Shown piece by piece: positions 1-8,268 of a stretch of 64,000 bases of DNA. The notes under the pieces are model-generated. The model saw nothing but the letters and a program-made list of their open reading frames with translations, had not been told where the DNA came from and ran no database searches. The DNA lies in the NCBI RefSeq assembly GCF_022394535.1, contig NZ_CP089414.1, forward strand, positions 3,844,001-3,908,000, written 5' to 3'. A program made the position numbers and the translations under genes. This stretch comes from Dyella terrae. Its GTDB lineage: Bacteria > Pseudomonadota > Gammaproteobacteria > Xanthomonadales > Rhodanobacteraceae. Numbering within the stretch: position 1 is the stretch's first letter; every line of letters starts with the position of its first letter.

Positions 1-365
1 TTCTTGCCCTGGTTGATCTTGAGCGCGTCGCCCTTGGTGTCTTCCAGCGCGAGGTTCTCGATGGTGAAGTCGTTCGCGTTCACCAGCAGGCCTTCGGGGC
101 CGACCACCTGACCCTTGAACGACAGCACGGTTTTGTCCATGCCGGCGCCCTTGATGGTGACGCCATCGGTACGCAGGCTCAGGCCGCGCGTGAGGTGATA
201 GTGACCCGCAGGAATATCGATGACGCTGCCAGGCTTGGCGTCCAGCAACTGTTCCTGCAGCTTGGACTCGAACGAGGCGTCGGTGCTGCTCTGTGCCGCC
301 TGTTCTTCGTGATGGCAGGCCGACAGGGCCAACGGCAGGGCGAGAAACAATAGGATCTTGCGCAT
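1..365 (-). CDS. Lipoprotein with parallel beta-helix fold, N-terminal part only
   Basis: About 121 N-terminal residues are present; the rest lies beyond the left edge. The protein starts MRK, has a hydrophobic stretch and a lipobox LSAC with the predicted acylated Cys at residue 17, so it should be an outer-envelope lipoprotein. From about residue 45 the short strand pattern with regularly spaced Gly and Asn/Asp (DIPAGHYHL, VTIKGAGMDKT, FTIENLALED) is typical of right-handed parallel beta-helix proteins, the fold of pectate lyases and of the TIGR03805-type proteins. No enzymatic residues can be judged from this fragment. It is transcribed divergently from the glycosyltransferase cluster. Substrate unknown. 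Confidence 0.7.
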   Translation of the reverse strand, partial: MRKILLFLALPLALSACHHEEQAAQSSTDASFESKLQEQLLDAKPGSVIDIPAGHYHLTRGLSLRTDGVTIKGAGMDKTVLSFKGQVVGPEGLLVNANDFTIENLALEDTKGDALKINQGK

Positions 366-743
366 GGTCGCTTTCCTCCCCAGGAGCGGCTGGCTGCGTG
401 ACGTGACACTGTCCCGGAAACTGCAGTGCACAAGGGAGGGCAGAACGGACGGCTAAGGGGGGGTAAAGCGGCCAGTGTGACGATCGTTTAAATAACGTGA
501 CAGCTACTGAGTGCACGGAATCGGGGATATATCCGTTGATGGAACAAATCGCGTGTAGTCTGCGAAACCTAGTCGCAAGAAAACCTAAACGTAAAAACCG
601 TGTAATTGCTGCGCATAAGTTTCACGAAAGTGAGTGGCGCAGATACTAAGCCTTGTATCAGGGAAGATTTCAGGTCGGGTGTGTCACCCGGCGTAGCACC
701 GGACGCGTTGACCTCGTTCCATGTTTTTCCATCTTGGTGTTGC
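366..743. other. Divergent intergenic region before the glycosyltransferase cluster
   Basis: This 378-base stretch separates the beta-helix lipoprotein (minus) from the GT9 gene (plus). Positions about 481-600 are clearly more AT-rich than the surroundings (for example TTTAAATAAC near 488), consistent with promoters for both directions, but I could not fix a convincing -35/-10 pair. The GT9 reading frame stays open back to a TTG at 606, but that segment has no family-like sequence. Confidence 0.4.
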
Positions 744-1874
744 GTGAATATATCCAGCGTCAGTGCTGCACAAACGTCCCTGTCGCGCAGGGGTATTTAC
801 CGAATCCTGGTGTGTCGGCCGAACCATCGGCTCGGCAACACCATCTTGTTGACGCCGCTCATCCAGGAATTGGAACGGCTGTATGTCGGCGCGGAAATAG
901 ACATCCTTTCGGAAGGCGGCCTCGCGGAAGAGGTGTTCTCCACCTTCTTCAGCGTAAAGAACGTCTACTGCTTGCCCAAGCGCGGGTTTAAGCATCCGTT
1001 CGCGTTTCTGGCGATGTTGTTCGGCATCCGCAAGACGCAGTACGACCTGATCATCGATCCTTGCCTGGGCTCAGGCTTTAGCCGTGCGATGACACGCTAC
1101 CTGCGCGGTCGCTACACGCTCGGTTTTAGCGATGACGCGAAGGGTTCGGGCCTGTCGCACCCCGTGCCGACTGCGGTGGCCGGCGACCATATGGCCCAGC
1201 GCCCCATCAACCTGCTGCGTTGGGCGCGGGCGCATTACTCGGGCGTGGTGGACGACACCAGTCACTATCCCTCGCTCGATATCCGGCTGACGGACGACGA
1301 GCGTGCGCTTGGCCGTTCGGTGGTGAACCAGTTGCTGCACGAAGCGCAGCAGGACGCCTCCCGTCCGGTCATCGGCATCTTCGCCAATGCCACGGGTGCC
1401 AAGCGCTACTCCGAATCCTGGTGGGCCGAGTTCATCACGGCGTTCAAGGAGATGAACCCGCAGGCGAACTTGCTCGAGCTGATTCCGATGCATGGGCACT
1501 CCATGCTTGGGGAGGCCTGGACGGGTTATTACTCCTCCGACATCCGTCGCATGGGCGCGGTGATGGCCAACATGGACCTGATGATCACGGCGGATTGCGG
1601 CGTGATGCACCTGGCCGTGGCGTCCAAGGTGCCTACCGTCGGCATGTTCTGCGTGACCGATGCCTCGGTGTACGCGCCTTACGGCATGGGTAGCTGCCCG
1701 TTGCTGACACACGGCATGTCCGCCCGTGAGGCGGCGGTGCAGGTGGTACGTGCTTTTCCGACGCTGCTGAAGGAAGGCGGCGTTTCTGGCGGTGCAACTG
1801 CCAGTCTTTCGTTGAATTGGGACGACGTGGGCGGGCATCCAGGTAATCTAGGCCACCTTAGCCTGTCCCATTGA
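744..1874 (+). CDS. Glycosyltransferase family 9 (heptosyltransferase-like)
   Basis: Family 9 enzymes transfer heptose or related sugars from nucleotide donors to lipopolysaccharide core at the inner face of the cytoplasmic membrane. The family signature is visible: CRPNHRLGNTILLTPLIQEL near the N-terminus (first Rossmann fold, acceptor side) and the donor-side motif MDLMITADCGVMHLAVASKVPTVG near the C-terminus, written here as two short parts: ITADCGVMHLA and VPTVGMF. From GTG 744 the protein has 376 residues, a normal family length. The frame is open to TTG 606, but that extension is Cys/Pro-rich and unlike the family; neither start has a clear ribosome binding site. It is followed 12 bases later by a GT39 gene, so the two are probably co-transcribed. 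The sugar and acceptor cannot be assigned. Confidence 0.8.
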   Translation: MNISSVSAAQTSLSRRGIYRILVCRPNHRLGNTILLTPLIQELERLYVGAEIDILSEGGLAEEVFSTFFSVKNVYCLPKRGFKHPFAFLAMLFGIRKTQYDLIIDPCLGSGFSRAMTRYLRGRYTLGFSDDAKGSGLSHPVPTAVAGDHMAQRPINLLRWARAHYSGVVDDTSHYPSLDIRLTDDERALGRSVVNQLLHEAQQDASRPVIGIFANATGAKRYSESWWAEFITAFKEMNPQANLLELIPMHGHSMLGEAWTGYYSSDIRRMGAVMANMDLMITADCGVMHLAVASKVPTVGMFCVTDASVYAPYGMGSCPLLTHGMSAREAAVQVVRAFPTLLKEGGVSGGATASLSLNWDDVGGHPGNLGHLSLSH

Positions 1875-1886
1875 TGGGGTTTTACC

Positions 1887-3652
1887 GTGGATGATGCTGC
1901 GCGACGCTCCGGGTCGGTGACCCGGTGGCGTGACGAATTGCACGAGCCGATGGAGCGGTGGTTTCTGATGCTCGCGGCGTTGGTATTGCTGGCGGCGGGC
2001 ATCGGTATGCGTACCCCCACGCCCTCCGACGAGCCGCGCTTCGCGTTGGTCGCCCATCAGATGGCGGCATCCGGCAACTGGCTGATTCCCCATCGCGGTG
2101 CGGATTGGTACTCGGATAAACCCCCCCCCTGTTCATGGCGGCGCAGGCCGCATCGCATGCACTGACGGGGGATTGGCGCATCGCCTTCCTGTTGCCGTCG
2201 CTGCTGGCCTCGCTGGGCACCTTGTGGCTGATCTACGACCTCGGGCGACGGCTATGGGGACATCGCGCCGGGCTGTGGGCGGCGCTGGCGCTGCTGTGCA
2301 CCGTGCAGTTCGTCTTCCAGGCGAAACGCGGCCAGATCGACCCCACCGTCACGTTCTTTGTCACTGCGGCGAACGTCGGCATCCTGCGGCATGCGCTGTT
2401 AGGGCCGGACCGCCGCGCGTTGTGGCTCGGCTGCTTCGCGGCCGGGTTGGGCGTCATCACCAAGGGCGTGGGCGTGCTGGCCTTCCTGATGGTGGTGCCG
2501 TGGTGGTTCGCACGGAAATACCGCTGGCAAGGGTTGGCTCCCGCCGACGGCGGTATCGCGGTATGGCTCGGTGGTGCGCTGGCCTTCGTCGCCGCGCTGG
2601 CGCTTTGGCTGGTGCCGCTGGCGATCTACGTGCATACGCATGACAGCGCCGCCGCGCGTGCCTACGTCAACGACATCTTCGTGAACCAGACGGTGCACCG
2701 TTACGTGCATCCGTGGAACAGCTTCCAGCCACCGTGGTTCTACATCGAAGTGATCTTCACCTCGTGGTTGCCCCTGAGTCTTGCCTTGCCGGGACTGTTG
2801 CCGGCATGGCGACAGGCGCTGCGCGAGCGCGACGCTCGCGTGCTGCTGCCGTTGGTCTGGGCGGTGCTGGTGATCGTCTTTTTCAGTCTCACGCGCGCCA
2901 AGCGTGATGTGTACATCATGCCGGCGCTGCCGCTGCTCGCACTTTGCGCGGGGCCGTGGCTGAGCAGCATTCTAGAAAAGCGCTGGGCGCAATGGCTGGC
3001 CATCGGCTTCGTGCTCCTGCTGGCGTTGCCGCTGGTGGTGCTGGGCGCGCAGGCGCTGGTGCATCCCTCGGCGTGGATGCAGCGCTTCGCTGCGGGGCGT
3101 CAGCTCGGGGCGAATGCATCGTCGTTGTGGCTGGCGTTCCTGGTGATGGGTGTGTGGATGCTGGCGTGCGCGGCGTTGTTCCGCCTGCGTCGTGCCGGCA
3201 TCGCCGTGCTGGCCGGCATGGCGGGCGTCTGGATGGTCTGGGGGCTGTGGGTCGCGCCGCTGTTGGCGCGCGCCAGCTCGCAGGAGCCGCTGGTGCGACG
3301 CGTGGAACAGGTCGTCGGACCGAACGCGAAGCTGGCGTTGGTGGCATGGAAGGAAGAACTGCCGCTGGCCTTCCATCGCAAGGTGGCCGATTTCGGCTTC
3401 GTCACGCCGTGGCATGAGCAGTTGGCAGATTCGATCCGCTGGCAGGAGCAGTCGCCTTCCGATCGCTGGGTGCTTGTGCTGTCGGACATCATGGCGCCTT
3501 GCGTCGACCCGGCGAAGACGCTGGACATGGGTGTGACCAGTGGCCGCGACTGGCGGCTATACCGGCTGGATGCGGTCGCGCCGGCTTGTCGCGGCGGCGT
3601 GGTGCCTGCGGGCGACGTGGATGATTGGGGCGGCATCGACCGGGGCCGCTGA
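1887..3652 (+). pseudogene. ArnT-like GT39 glycosyltransferase, frame broken at a poly-C tract
   Basis: Membrane glycosyltransferases of this family (PMT/ArnT) move sugars from polyprenyl-phosphate carriers onto lipid A or other envelope acceptors. The gene starts at GTG 1887 behind GATGGGG. The first 80 codons carry a TM helix and the periplasmic motif PSDEPRFA, then reach SDKP, the start of the family DKPPL motif. Exactly there lies a run of nine C (2121-2129), after which the frame ends at 2165. The continuation, about 505 residues with some ten TM segments, is open in another frame from 2135. Seven C would restore DKPPLFM and a 587-residue protein; ten C would also restore the frame with one extra Pro. 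The neighbouring paralogue is intact (556 residues). Could be a sequencing error, a true pseudogene, or a phase-variable gene. Confidence 0.75.
2121..2129 (+). repeat. Poly-C tract (C9) inside the GT39 coding sequence
   Basis: Nine consecutive C residues lie in the DKPP codons of the first GT39 gene. The paralogue 1.8 kb downstream encodes the same motif as AAG CCG CCG, without a homopolymer. C9 leaves the downstream part out of frame; C7 or C10 would be in frame. Tracts of this kind are known sites of slipped-strand mispairing and of base-calling errors. Confidence 0.9.
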
Positions 3653-3721
3653 CCATCATCCGGTAATTCGCTTTTTCGTTCTCCGTAACCAGCGCACCTT
3701 GCGTCCTTTCGAGTTTCCAGT

Positions 3722-5392
3722 GTGACGACATCGACCTCCAGCTCTGTTTCGCCATCCACGCCGCTCCGTCGCCTGCAGGCTTCGGTGATGGCTATGCCGT
3801 GGCTATGGTGCTGGCTGGTGGCCGCGCTTATCGCCATCTTTCAGCACGGCCCGATGCCGATGTATTCCACGCGCACGTTGTCGGTGGCGTGGGAAATGTG
3901 GCTGCGGCAGAGCTTCCTGGTGCCTTACCTCAACGGTTTGCCGTACAGCGACAAGCCGCCGTTGCTGCTGTGGCTGATCCATCTCGGCTGGGCCGTTGGC
4001 GGCGTCGGCGACGTGTGGCCGCGCCTGTTGGAAGTTTTGCTCGGCGCGGTGCAACTGGTGCTGGTGCATCGGCTGGCGCAGCGTCTGTTTCCCGATCGCC
4101 CCATCGTGGCGCGGACCGCACCGTGGATACTCGCGGCTTATAGTTTTGGTTTCCTGTTCGGCCTGCAGGTGATGTACGAAGTGCTGCTCGCCGACTGCGT
4201 ACTGGCGGCGCTGTTGTGCCTGGTACCGACGGAAAAGCGGGAGGCCCCGCGCTTCGGCTGGTTCGCACTTGCCGTGGGCCTGGGCTTGCTCAGCAAGGGC
4301 CCGGTGATGCTGCTTCATGTGGCACTCCCGTGGCTGCTGGGGCCGTGGTGGAACCGTTGGGCGAAACAGGAGCGTCGTCGCTGGTATATCGGTGGCGCGG
4401 TTGCACTCGTGGCTGGCCTTCTGCTGCTGTTGGCCTGGGTTCTCCTAGCCACCACCACCGGCGGCGAAACCTACCGTCAGAAGCTGGTCGTCCACCAGAC
4501 CGCTGGCCGCGTGGTGGATGCGTTCGCGCACCGCGAGCCGTTCTGGTGGTATCTGACGGTGCTGCCGGTTCTGCTGTTTCCCTTTGTACTCTGGCCGCGC
4601 GTGTGGGTTGCGCTGGCATCGTTGCGCCGTCCGCTGGAAGTCGGTCTGCGATTCCTCGCGGCATGGCTGGTGCCTGTGTTCATTGGCTTCTCGCTGGTCA
4701 GCGGCAAGCAGCCTTATTACTTACTGCCGGAGTTCGGCGGATTCGCCTTGCTCATGGCGGCGTCTCTCGCCTTGCTGCAAGAGCGACGCCCCGTCGCATC
4801 ACGCTGGCTTGGCCCGTGGCCGCTGGCGCTGGCGTGCGCGGTGGCGGGCGTGGCGTTGCTTTCCATGGAGTCACTGGTGCGGAGTGGGCACATCAGCGAT
4901 CACCTGTTGATAGGTCTGACCCGGTACAGCATGCCGTTCGGCATCGCTTTCCTGCTGCTTTCCGTACCTCTGCTCGTGCTTCGCAAGGGCGAGTTGTATC
5001 GCGTCGCCATCGTCGGCCTCATCGCCGTCGTCACCGCGAATGGCCTGTTCACGCTCACGTTGTGGCCTGCCTACGACTTCACCCCAGTGGCGCGCATGCT
5101 GGCCCACGCGGAAGCGGGTGGCCGCCCGGTGGCCAACCTGGAATCGAACGACGGCCAGTACACCTTCCTGGGACGCCTTACCGAGCCGGTGACGCAGCTT
5201 CACAGCGTCAACGAAGTGAGGCAGTGGGCGCAGGCGCATCCGCAGGGGCTGGTGATCACCTATCCGCGCAGGCTATCCGCCGCGGCCCGCGCCAATGCCG
5301 TCTACATCCAGCCGTTCCGCGGCATCTGGCTCGCGGTGTGGCCGGTGTCTGCTTTCGTCGATGCGCAATCGCGCGGGCAGCTGGACGAATAG
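3722..5392 (+). CDS. ArnT-like GT39 membrane glycosyltransferase
   Basis: A second polyprenyl-phosphate-sugar glycosyltransferase of the ArnT/PMT type, 556 residues, located in the inner membrane with its active site facing the periplasm. It has an N-terminal TM helix (residues about 23-42), a periplasmic loop with NGLPYSDKPPLLLW matching the family DKPP motif, and about ten further TM helices. The catalytic Asp/Glu expected in the first loop seems replaced by the stretch MYSTRTLSVAWEMW (no DEP), whereas the frame-broken paralogue has PSDEPRF; this may mean a different acceptor. It starts at GTG 3722, 69 bases after the previous gene, and ends 4 bases before the convergent AraC gene. Likely same transcript as GT9 and the first GT39; role probably in lipid A or envelope glycan decoration. 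Confidence 0.8.
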   Translation: MTTSTSSSVSPSTPLRRLQASVMAMPWLWCWLVAALIAIFQHGPMPMYSTRTLSVAWEMWLRQSFLVPYLNGLPYSDKPPLLLWLIHLGWAVGGVGDVWPRLLEVLLGAVQLVLVHRLAQRLFPDRPIVARTAPWILAAYSFGFLFGLQVMYEVLLADCVLAALLCLVPTEKREAPRFGWFALAVGLGLLSKGPVMLLHVALPWLLGPWWNRWAKQERRRWYIGGAVALVAGLLLLLAWVLLATTTGGETYRQKLVVHQTAGRVVDAFAHREPFWWYLTVLPVLLFPFVLWPRVWVALASLRRPLEVGLRFLAAWLVPVFIGFSLVSGKQPYYLLPEFGGFALLMAASLALLQERRPVASRWLGPWPLALACAVAGVALLSMESLVRSGHISDHLLIGLTRYSMPFGIAFLLLSVPLLVLRKGELYRVAIVGLIAVVTANGLFTLTLWPAYDFTPVARMLAHAEAGGRPVANLESNDGQYTFLGRLTEPVTQLHSVNEVRQWAQAHPQGLVITYPRRLSAAARANAVYIQPFRGIWLAVWPVSAFVDAQSRGQLDE

Positions 5393-5396
5393 GCTC

Positions 5397-6470
5397 TTAG
5401 GCGGCGCGCTGTCGCGCACTGCGCGGCGGCATGCCGGTCCAGCGCTTGAACGCGCGACGGAATTCGCGTGGGTCGCTGAAGCCGATCTCCAGACCGATCT
5501 CGGCCACGCTGAGGGTGCCGCCGTGGAGTAGTTCCAGCGCACGCTCGGCGCGCACGCGGTCGTGGATTTCGCGGAACACACGGCCGCCTTCGGCCAGTCG
5601 GCGGCGCAGCGAGCGTTCGCTCATATTGAGCATGCGCGCCACGTCAGGCAGGCGTGGCTGGTTGCGCAGATGACTGCGTAGCAGACGCTCCACCGAGGCA
5701 ACAACTTCCTGCTGGGGCCCATCGACATCGTGTTGTTGCGTGCACAGGGACAACGCTTGCTGCGCGGTCAGCGGGTTGTGCGTGGGCAGCGGGTGCTCCA
5801 GCCACCGCGCGTCGACCACGATGCGGTTGTGGCGCGCGCCGAACACCAGTTCGCACTGGAAGAACTCGGCATAGTCCTTTGCGCAAGCGGGTCGTGCGTA
5901 GGTCAGCTCCAGACGCATCGGCTGGAAGCCAGGGCCGGCCAGCTCCCGCGCAATGTCCAGCGAACTGGCGAACAGCTCTTCGCAAAGGAACGGTAGTAGC
6001 GGCGCATCGTTGAAGCGCGGCCACACGGCCAGCGCCACCTCGCGCTGGCTCAGCACTTCAAAACTCACGTCGACCAGGCTGCCACTCACGCGATGATGGG
6101 CAATGCCCACCTGCATGGCGTCGCCGAAGGTGGCGGAGGTCATCATGGCAAGGCCCAGCAGGCCAAAGCTGCCAAGTGTCTCCCCGCGCCCCACGGCCAA
6201 GCCCAGGCCCGGCTCCCCGGTGGCCTGTAGTGCCCGCCGGATCACCGAATGCGCTTGCCGATAGGAAATGCGCAGGGTCGGGTCGTTGAGCTGCTCACGC
6301 GTCAATCCTGAGCCTGCGAACCAGCCGTCGCAGCGCAACCCGCGTGACAGCGCCAGCTGGGTCAGGTGCACCAGAATGTTCGGCGGCGTTTCGGCCACGG
6401 TATAACGCGCGTCAGCGCCCGGCGGCGCAACGGCGTCATCAATGGCATGGCTGACGGCAACAGACGTCAT
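5397..6470 (-). CDS. AraC-family transcriptional regulator with Arabinose_bd-type N-terminal domain
   Basis: A 357-residue DNA-binding regulator. Residues about 40-235 fit the PF12625-type sensor domain found in OruR/ArgR-like AraC regulators (motifs GLRCDGWFAGSGLT, LGSFGLLGLAMMTSATFGDAM). The C-terminal 100 residues hold the two helix-turn-helix motifs: LPDVARMLNMSERSLRRRLAEGG and then LSVAEIGLEIGFSDPREFRRAF, followed by the usual end FKRWTGMPPRSAR. Shown here only in part: ARMLNMSERSLRRRL and GFSDPREFRRAFKRW. It is divergent from the acid phosphatase gene with 128 bases between the starts, so that gene is one possible target. Effector unknown. Confidence 0.88.
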   Translation of the reverse strand: MTSVAVSHAIDDAVAPPGADARYTVAETPPNILVHLTQLALSRGLRCDGWFAGSGLTREQLNDPTLRISYRQAHSVIRRALQATGEPGLGLAVGRGETLGSFGLLGLAMMTSATFGDAMQVGIAHHRVSGSLVDVSFEVLSQREVALAVWPRFNDAPLLPFLCEELFASSLDIARELAGPGFQPMRLELTYARPACAKDYAEFFQCELVFGARHNRIVVDARWLEHPLPTHNPLTAQQALSLCTQQHDVDGPQQEVVASVERLLRSHLRNQPRLPDVARMLNMSERSLRRRLAEGGRVFREIHDRVRAERALELLHGGTLSVAEIGLEIGFSDPREFRRAFKRWTGMPPRSARQRAA

Positions 6471-6518
6471 GACTCAGCTCCCACCCCCTGAGCACGCCGG
6501 GCGACCCGGCGACACCCC

Positions 6519-6532
6519 TTGATCTATATCAT
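6519..6532. promoter_or_regulatory. FNR/Anr-like box
   Basis: TTGATCTATATCAT matches the FNR/Anr consensus TTGAT-N4-ATCAA at nine of ten defined positions. It lies 67 bases before the acid phosphatase start and 49 bases before the divergent araC-type gene start. The match is visible; oxygen control is an inference. Confidence 0.4.
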
Positions 6533-6598
6533 GGTGTCAGGCCCATCGCCTTGCGCAATGCACAAGGCCGGGCGCCGTTGTCCCTCGGGAGAGCGCTG

Positions 6599-7405
6599 AT
6601 GAGTACCATCCTGGCCCATTTTCGCCGTGCCGCCTGGCTTGGCCTGTTCCCCCTGGCTGCCTGCGCCCCCGTGCACGCGCCGGCACCGAACGTGCCCTCG
6701 GACGAGGCAATATCCGCCGTCGCATCGCTGCGGACAGCCGAGCTGCTACCGGCAGCACCCACAGCAGGTACGCCCCGTTACGACGCTGACCGGCAGGTAT
6801 TCCTGGCCACGCGCAAGCTACAGGGCACGCCGCGCTGGACCCTGGCCCAGCAGGACGTGGATTACGCCACGCCCAAGCTGATGGGTGATTTCAGCTGCGC
6901 CATGGGTGTATCGCTGGACGCCGCGAAGCTGCCGAAGCTGGCGGCCCTGGTGGATGCCACCAGCAGCGCGGCGGATGCCTCCACCGCGCCTGCGAAGAAG
7001 GCCAACCAGCGGCAGCGTCCCTTCCTGATCGACGAGGGCGCGACCTGTCAGTCCACCGCGCAGCTCGCCAAGAGCTTCGACTATCCCTCCGGCCACGCCA
7101 CGCGCGGCTGGGCAGTGGGGCTGGTGCTGGCGGAATTGGCGCCGGATCGGGCCAGCGACCTGCTGCTGCGTTCCCGCGCCTTCGCCGACAGTCGCGTGGT
7201 GTGTGGCGTGCACAACCTCAGCGCGATCGAAGCCGGCGCGATGAACGGTGCGTCGGTGGTGGCGGTGTTGCATGCATCGGAAACCTTCCAGGCAGAGCTG
7301 GCGGCGGCGCGCGTGGAGTTGGCGGATTACCGAAAGATGGCCCCGTCGAATGCGGGAACGCAGTGCAGCGCAGAACGTACCTTGATCGAAGCCACGCCCT
7401 ACTGA
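6599..7405 (+). CDS. Class A nonspecific acid phosphatase, lipoprotein
   Basis: A PAP2-superfamily phosphomonoesterase acting in the periplasm or outer membrane, 268 residues. All three signature motifs are present in order: KKANQRQRP (K-x6-RP), PSGHAT (PSGH with the general acid His) and SRVVCGVH (SR-x5-H with the nucleophilic His). ATG 6599 is chosen over the open frame from 6551 because GGGAGAG lies just upstream and the protein then begins with a basic n-region, hydrophobic core and lipobox LAAC (Cys22). The family (PhoC/PhoN/OlpA types) hydrolyses diverse phosphate esters at low pH. It is monocistronic, divergent from an AraC regulator and convergent with a thioredoxin-like gene; an FNR-like box lies in its upstream region. 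Confidence 0.88.
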   Translation: MSTILAHFRRAAWLGLFPLAACAPVHAPAPNVPSDEAISAVASLRTAELLPAAPTAGTPRYDADRQVFLATRKLQGTPRWTLAQQDVDYATPKLMGDFSCAMGVSLDAAKLPKLAALVDATSSAADASTAPAKKANQRQRPFLIDEGATCQSTAQLAKSFDYPSGHATRGWAVGLVLAELAPDRASDLLLRSRAFADSRVVCGVHNLSAIEAGAMNGASVVAVLHASETFQAELAAARVELADYRKMAPSNAGTQCSAERTLIEATPY

Positions 7406-7438
7406 CGACTACGCGCCGGCCGTTGCTTCAGTTGACCG

Positions 7439-8212
7439 TCAAGGGTGTGGCTTGTCACTCTCGGAGTGTGCTCCTGCGGAAGAGGCGGCCGTCGCTTTCT
7501 TCCACTGCTGCACCCAGCCGGTTAGATCGGCGAGCTGCTTGTCCTGTCCATCGCGCATGGCCATGCCCACCGCCGCGCCGGCTACGTGGCCGGACGGATC
7601 GATCAGCATCAGCGTGGGATAGATGTTCACGCCCAGCGTATCGATCAAGGCTTGCCCGTCATGCAGCACAGGCCAGCGCAGGCCGCGGTCGTGCAAGAAA
7701 TTTCGGGCGGTGTCTGCGTCTTCATAGGTAATGGCGACGAAGCCCATATCGCCGTTTGCCTTGGCGAATGCATTGAGCACAGGCACCTCGGCAATGCAGG
7801 GTGCGCAGTCGGCAAAAAAGAAACTCACCAGCGTGTAGCGTCCGCGCAGGTCACTCGAGTGCAGCGACTGACCTTGCAGTGAGGGCAACTCGAACGGCGG
7901 AAACGCACTGCCACGTCCGAAGGAGAAGCGCCCCGTGCCGGTAGTGGTGCCGGGTGGGCGCAGGCGCAGCATGGCGGTGTTCGCCTTGCTGTCACTGGTG
8001 CTGCTGTAGTCGCGGCCCGCCCCGAGCTGCTGCGCAAACGCGGCGTAGCTGACCGGCTTGCCGTTGGCGTCGAGGTAATGGACGTCGGGCGAGGAGCCCA
8101 GTTGCAACGTGGCGACGAAACGTTGTTCGTCATCCTGTGCGGGTGTGGCGTGGAGCGATGAGGCGAGCAATGTCAACGCCAGCATCGATGCGAGTCGTGC
8201 CGCGTACCGCAT
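7439..8212 (-). CDS. Periplasmic TlpA-like thioredoxin-fold protein
   Basis: A 257-residue exported protein: signal peptide ending near LHATPAQ (about residue 26), a spacer region of about 75 residues, then a TlpA/ResA-type thioredoxin fold. The redox motif C-A-P-C is at residues 136-139 in FFFADCAPCIAEVP, and the cis-Pro loop is NIYPTLMLID. Proteins of this type reduce disulfides or act as extracytoplasmic thiol reductases, often in cytochrome c or oxidase maturation. The C-terminus is rich in Ala/Ser and charged residues. It sits downstream of putA on the same strand, but a hairpin separates them. Specific partner unknown. Confidence 0.78.
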   Translation of the reverse strand: MRYAARLASMLALTLLASSLHATPAQDDEQRFVATLQLGSSPDVHYLDANGKPVSYAAFAQQLGAGRDYSSTSDSKANTAMLRLRPPGTTTGTGRFSFGRGSAFPPFELPSLQGQSLHSSDLRGRYTLVSFFFADCAPCIAEVPVLNAFAKANGDMGFVAITYEDADTARNFLHDRGLRWPVLHDGQALIDTLGVNIYPTLMLIDPSGHVAGAAVGMAMRDGQDKQLADLTGWVQQWKKATAASSAGAHSESDKPHP

Positions 8213-8233
8213 GCGGATCTCCCGTCGAAAGAA

Positions 8234-8259
8234 GAGGCCGGCGAAGATACGCCGGCCTC
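8234..8259 (-). terminator. Hairpin after putA
   Basis: Perfect ten-base inverted repeat GAGGCCGGCG / CGCCGGCCTC with a six-base loop, 10 bases past the putA stop. On the minus strand it is followed by TTCTTTC, so a factor-independent terminator is plausible. Confidence 0.65.
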
Positions 8260-8268
8260 GTGTCGCGC

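Noticed and set aside
3800..4000. Frame break in the second GT39 gene similar to the first
   Set aside because: The frame is continuous through the DKPP motif, which is encoded without a homopolymer.
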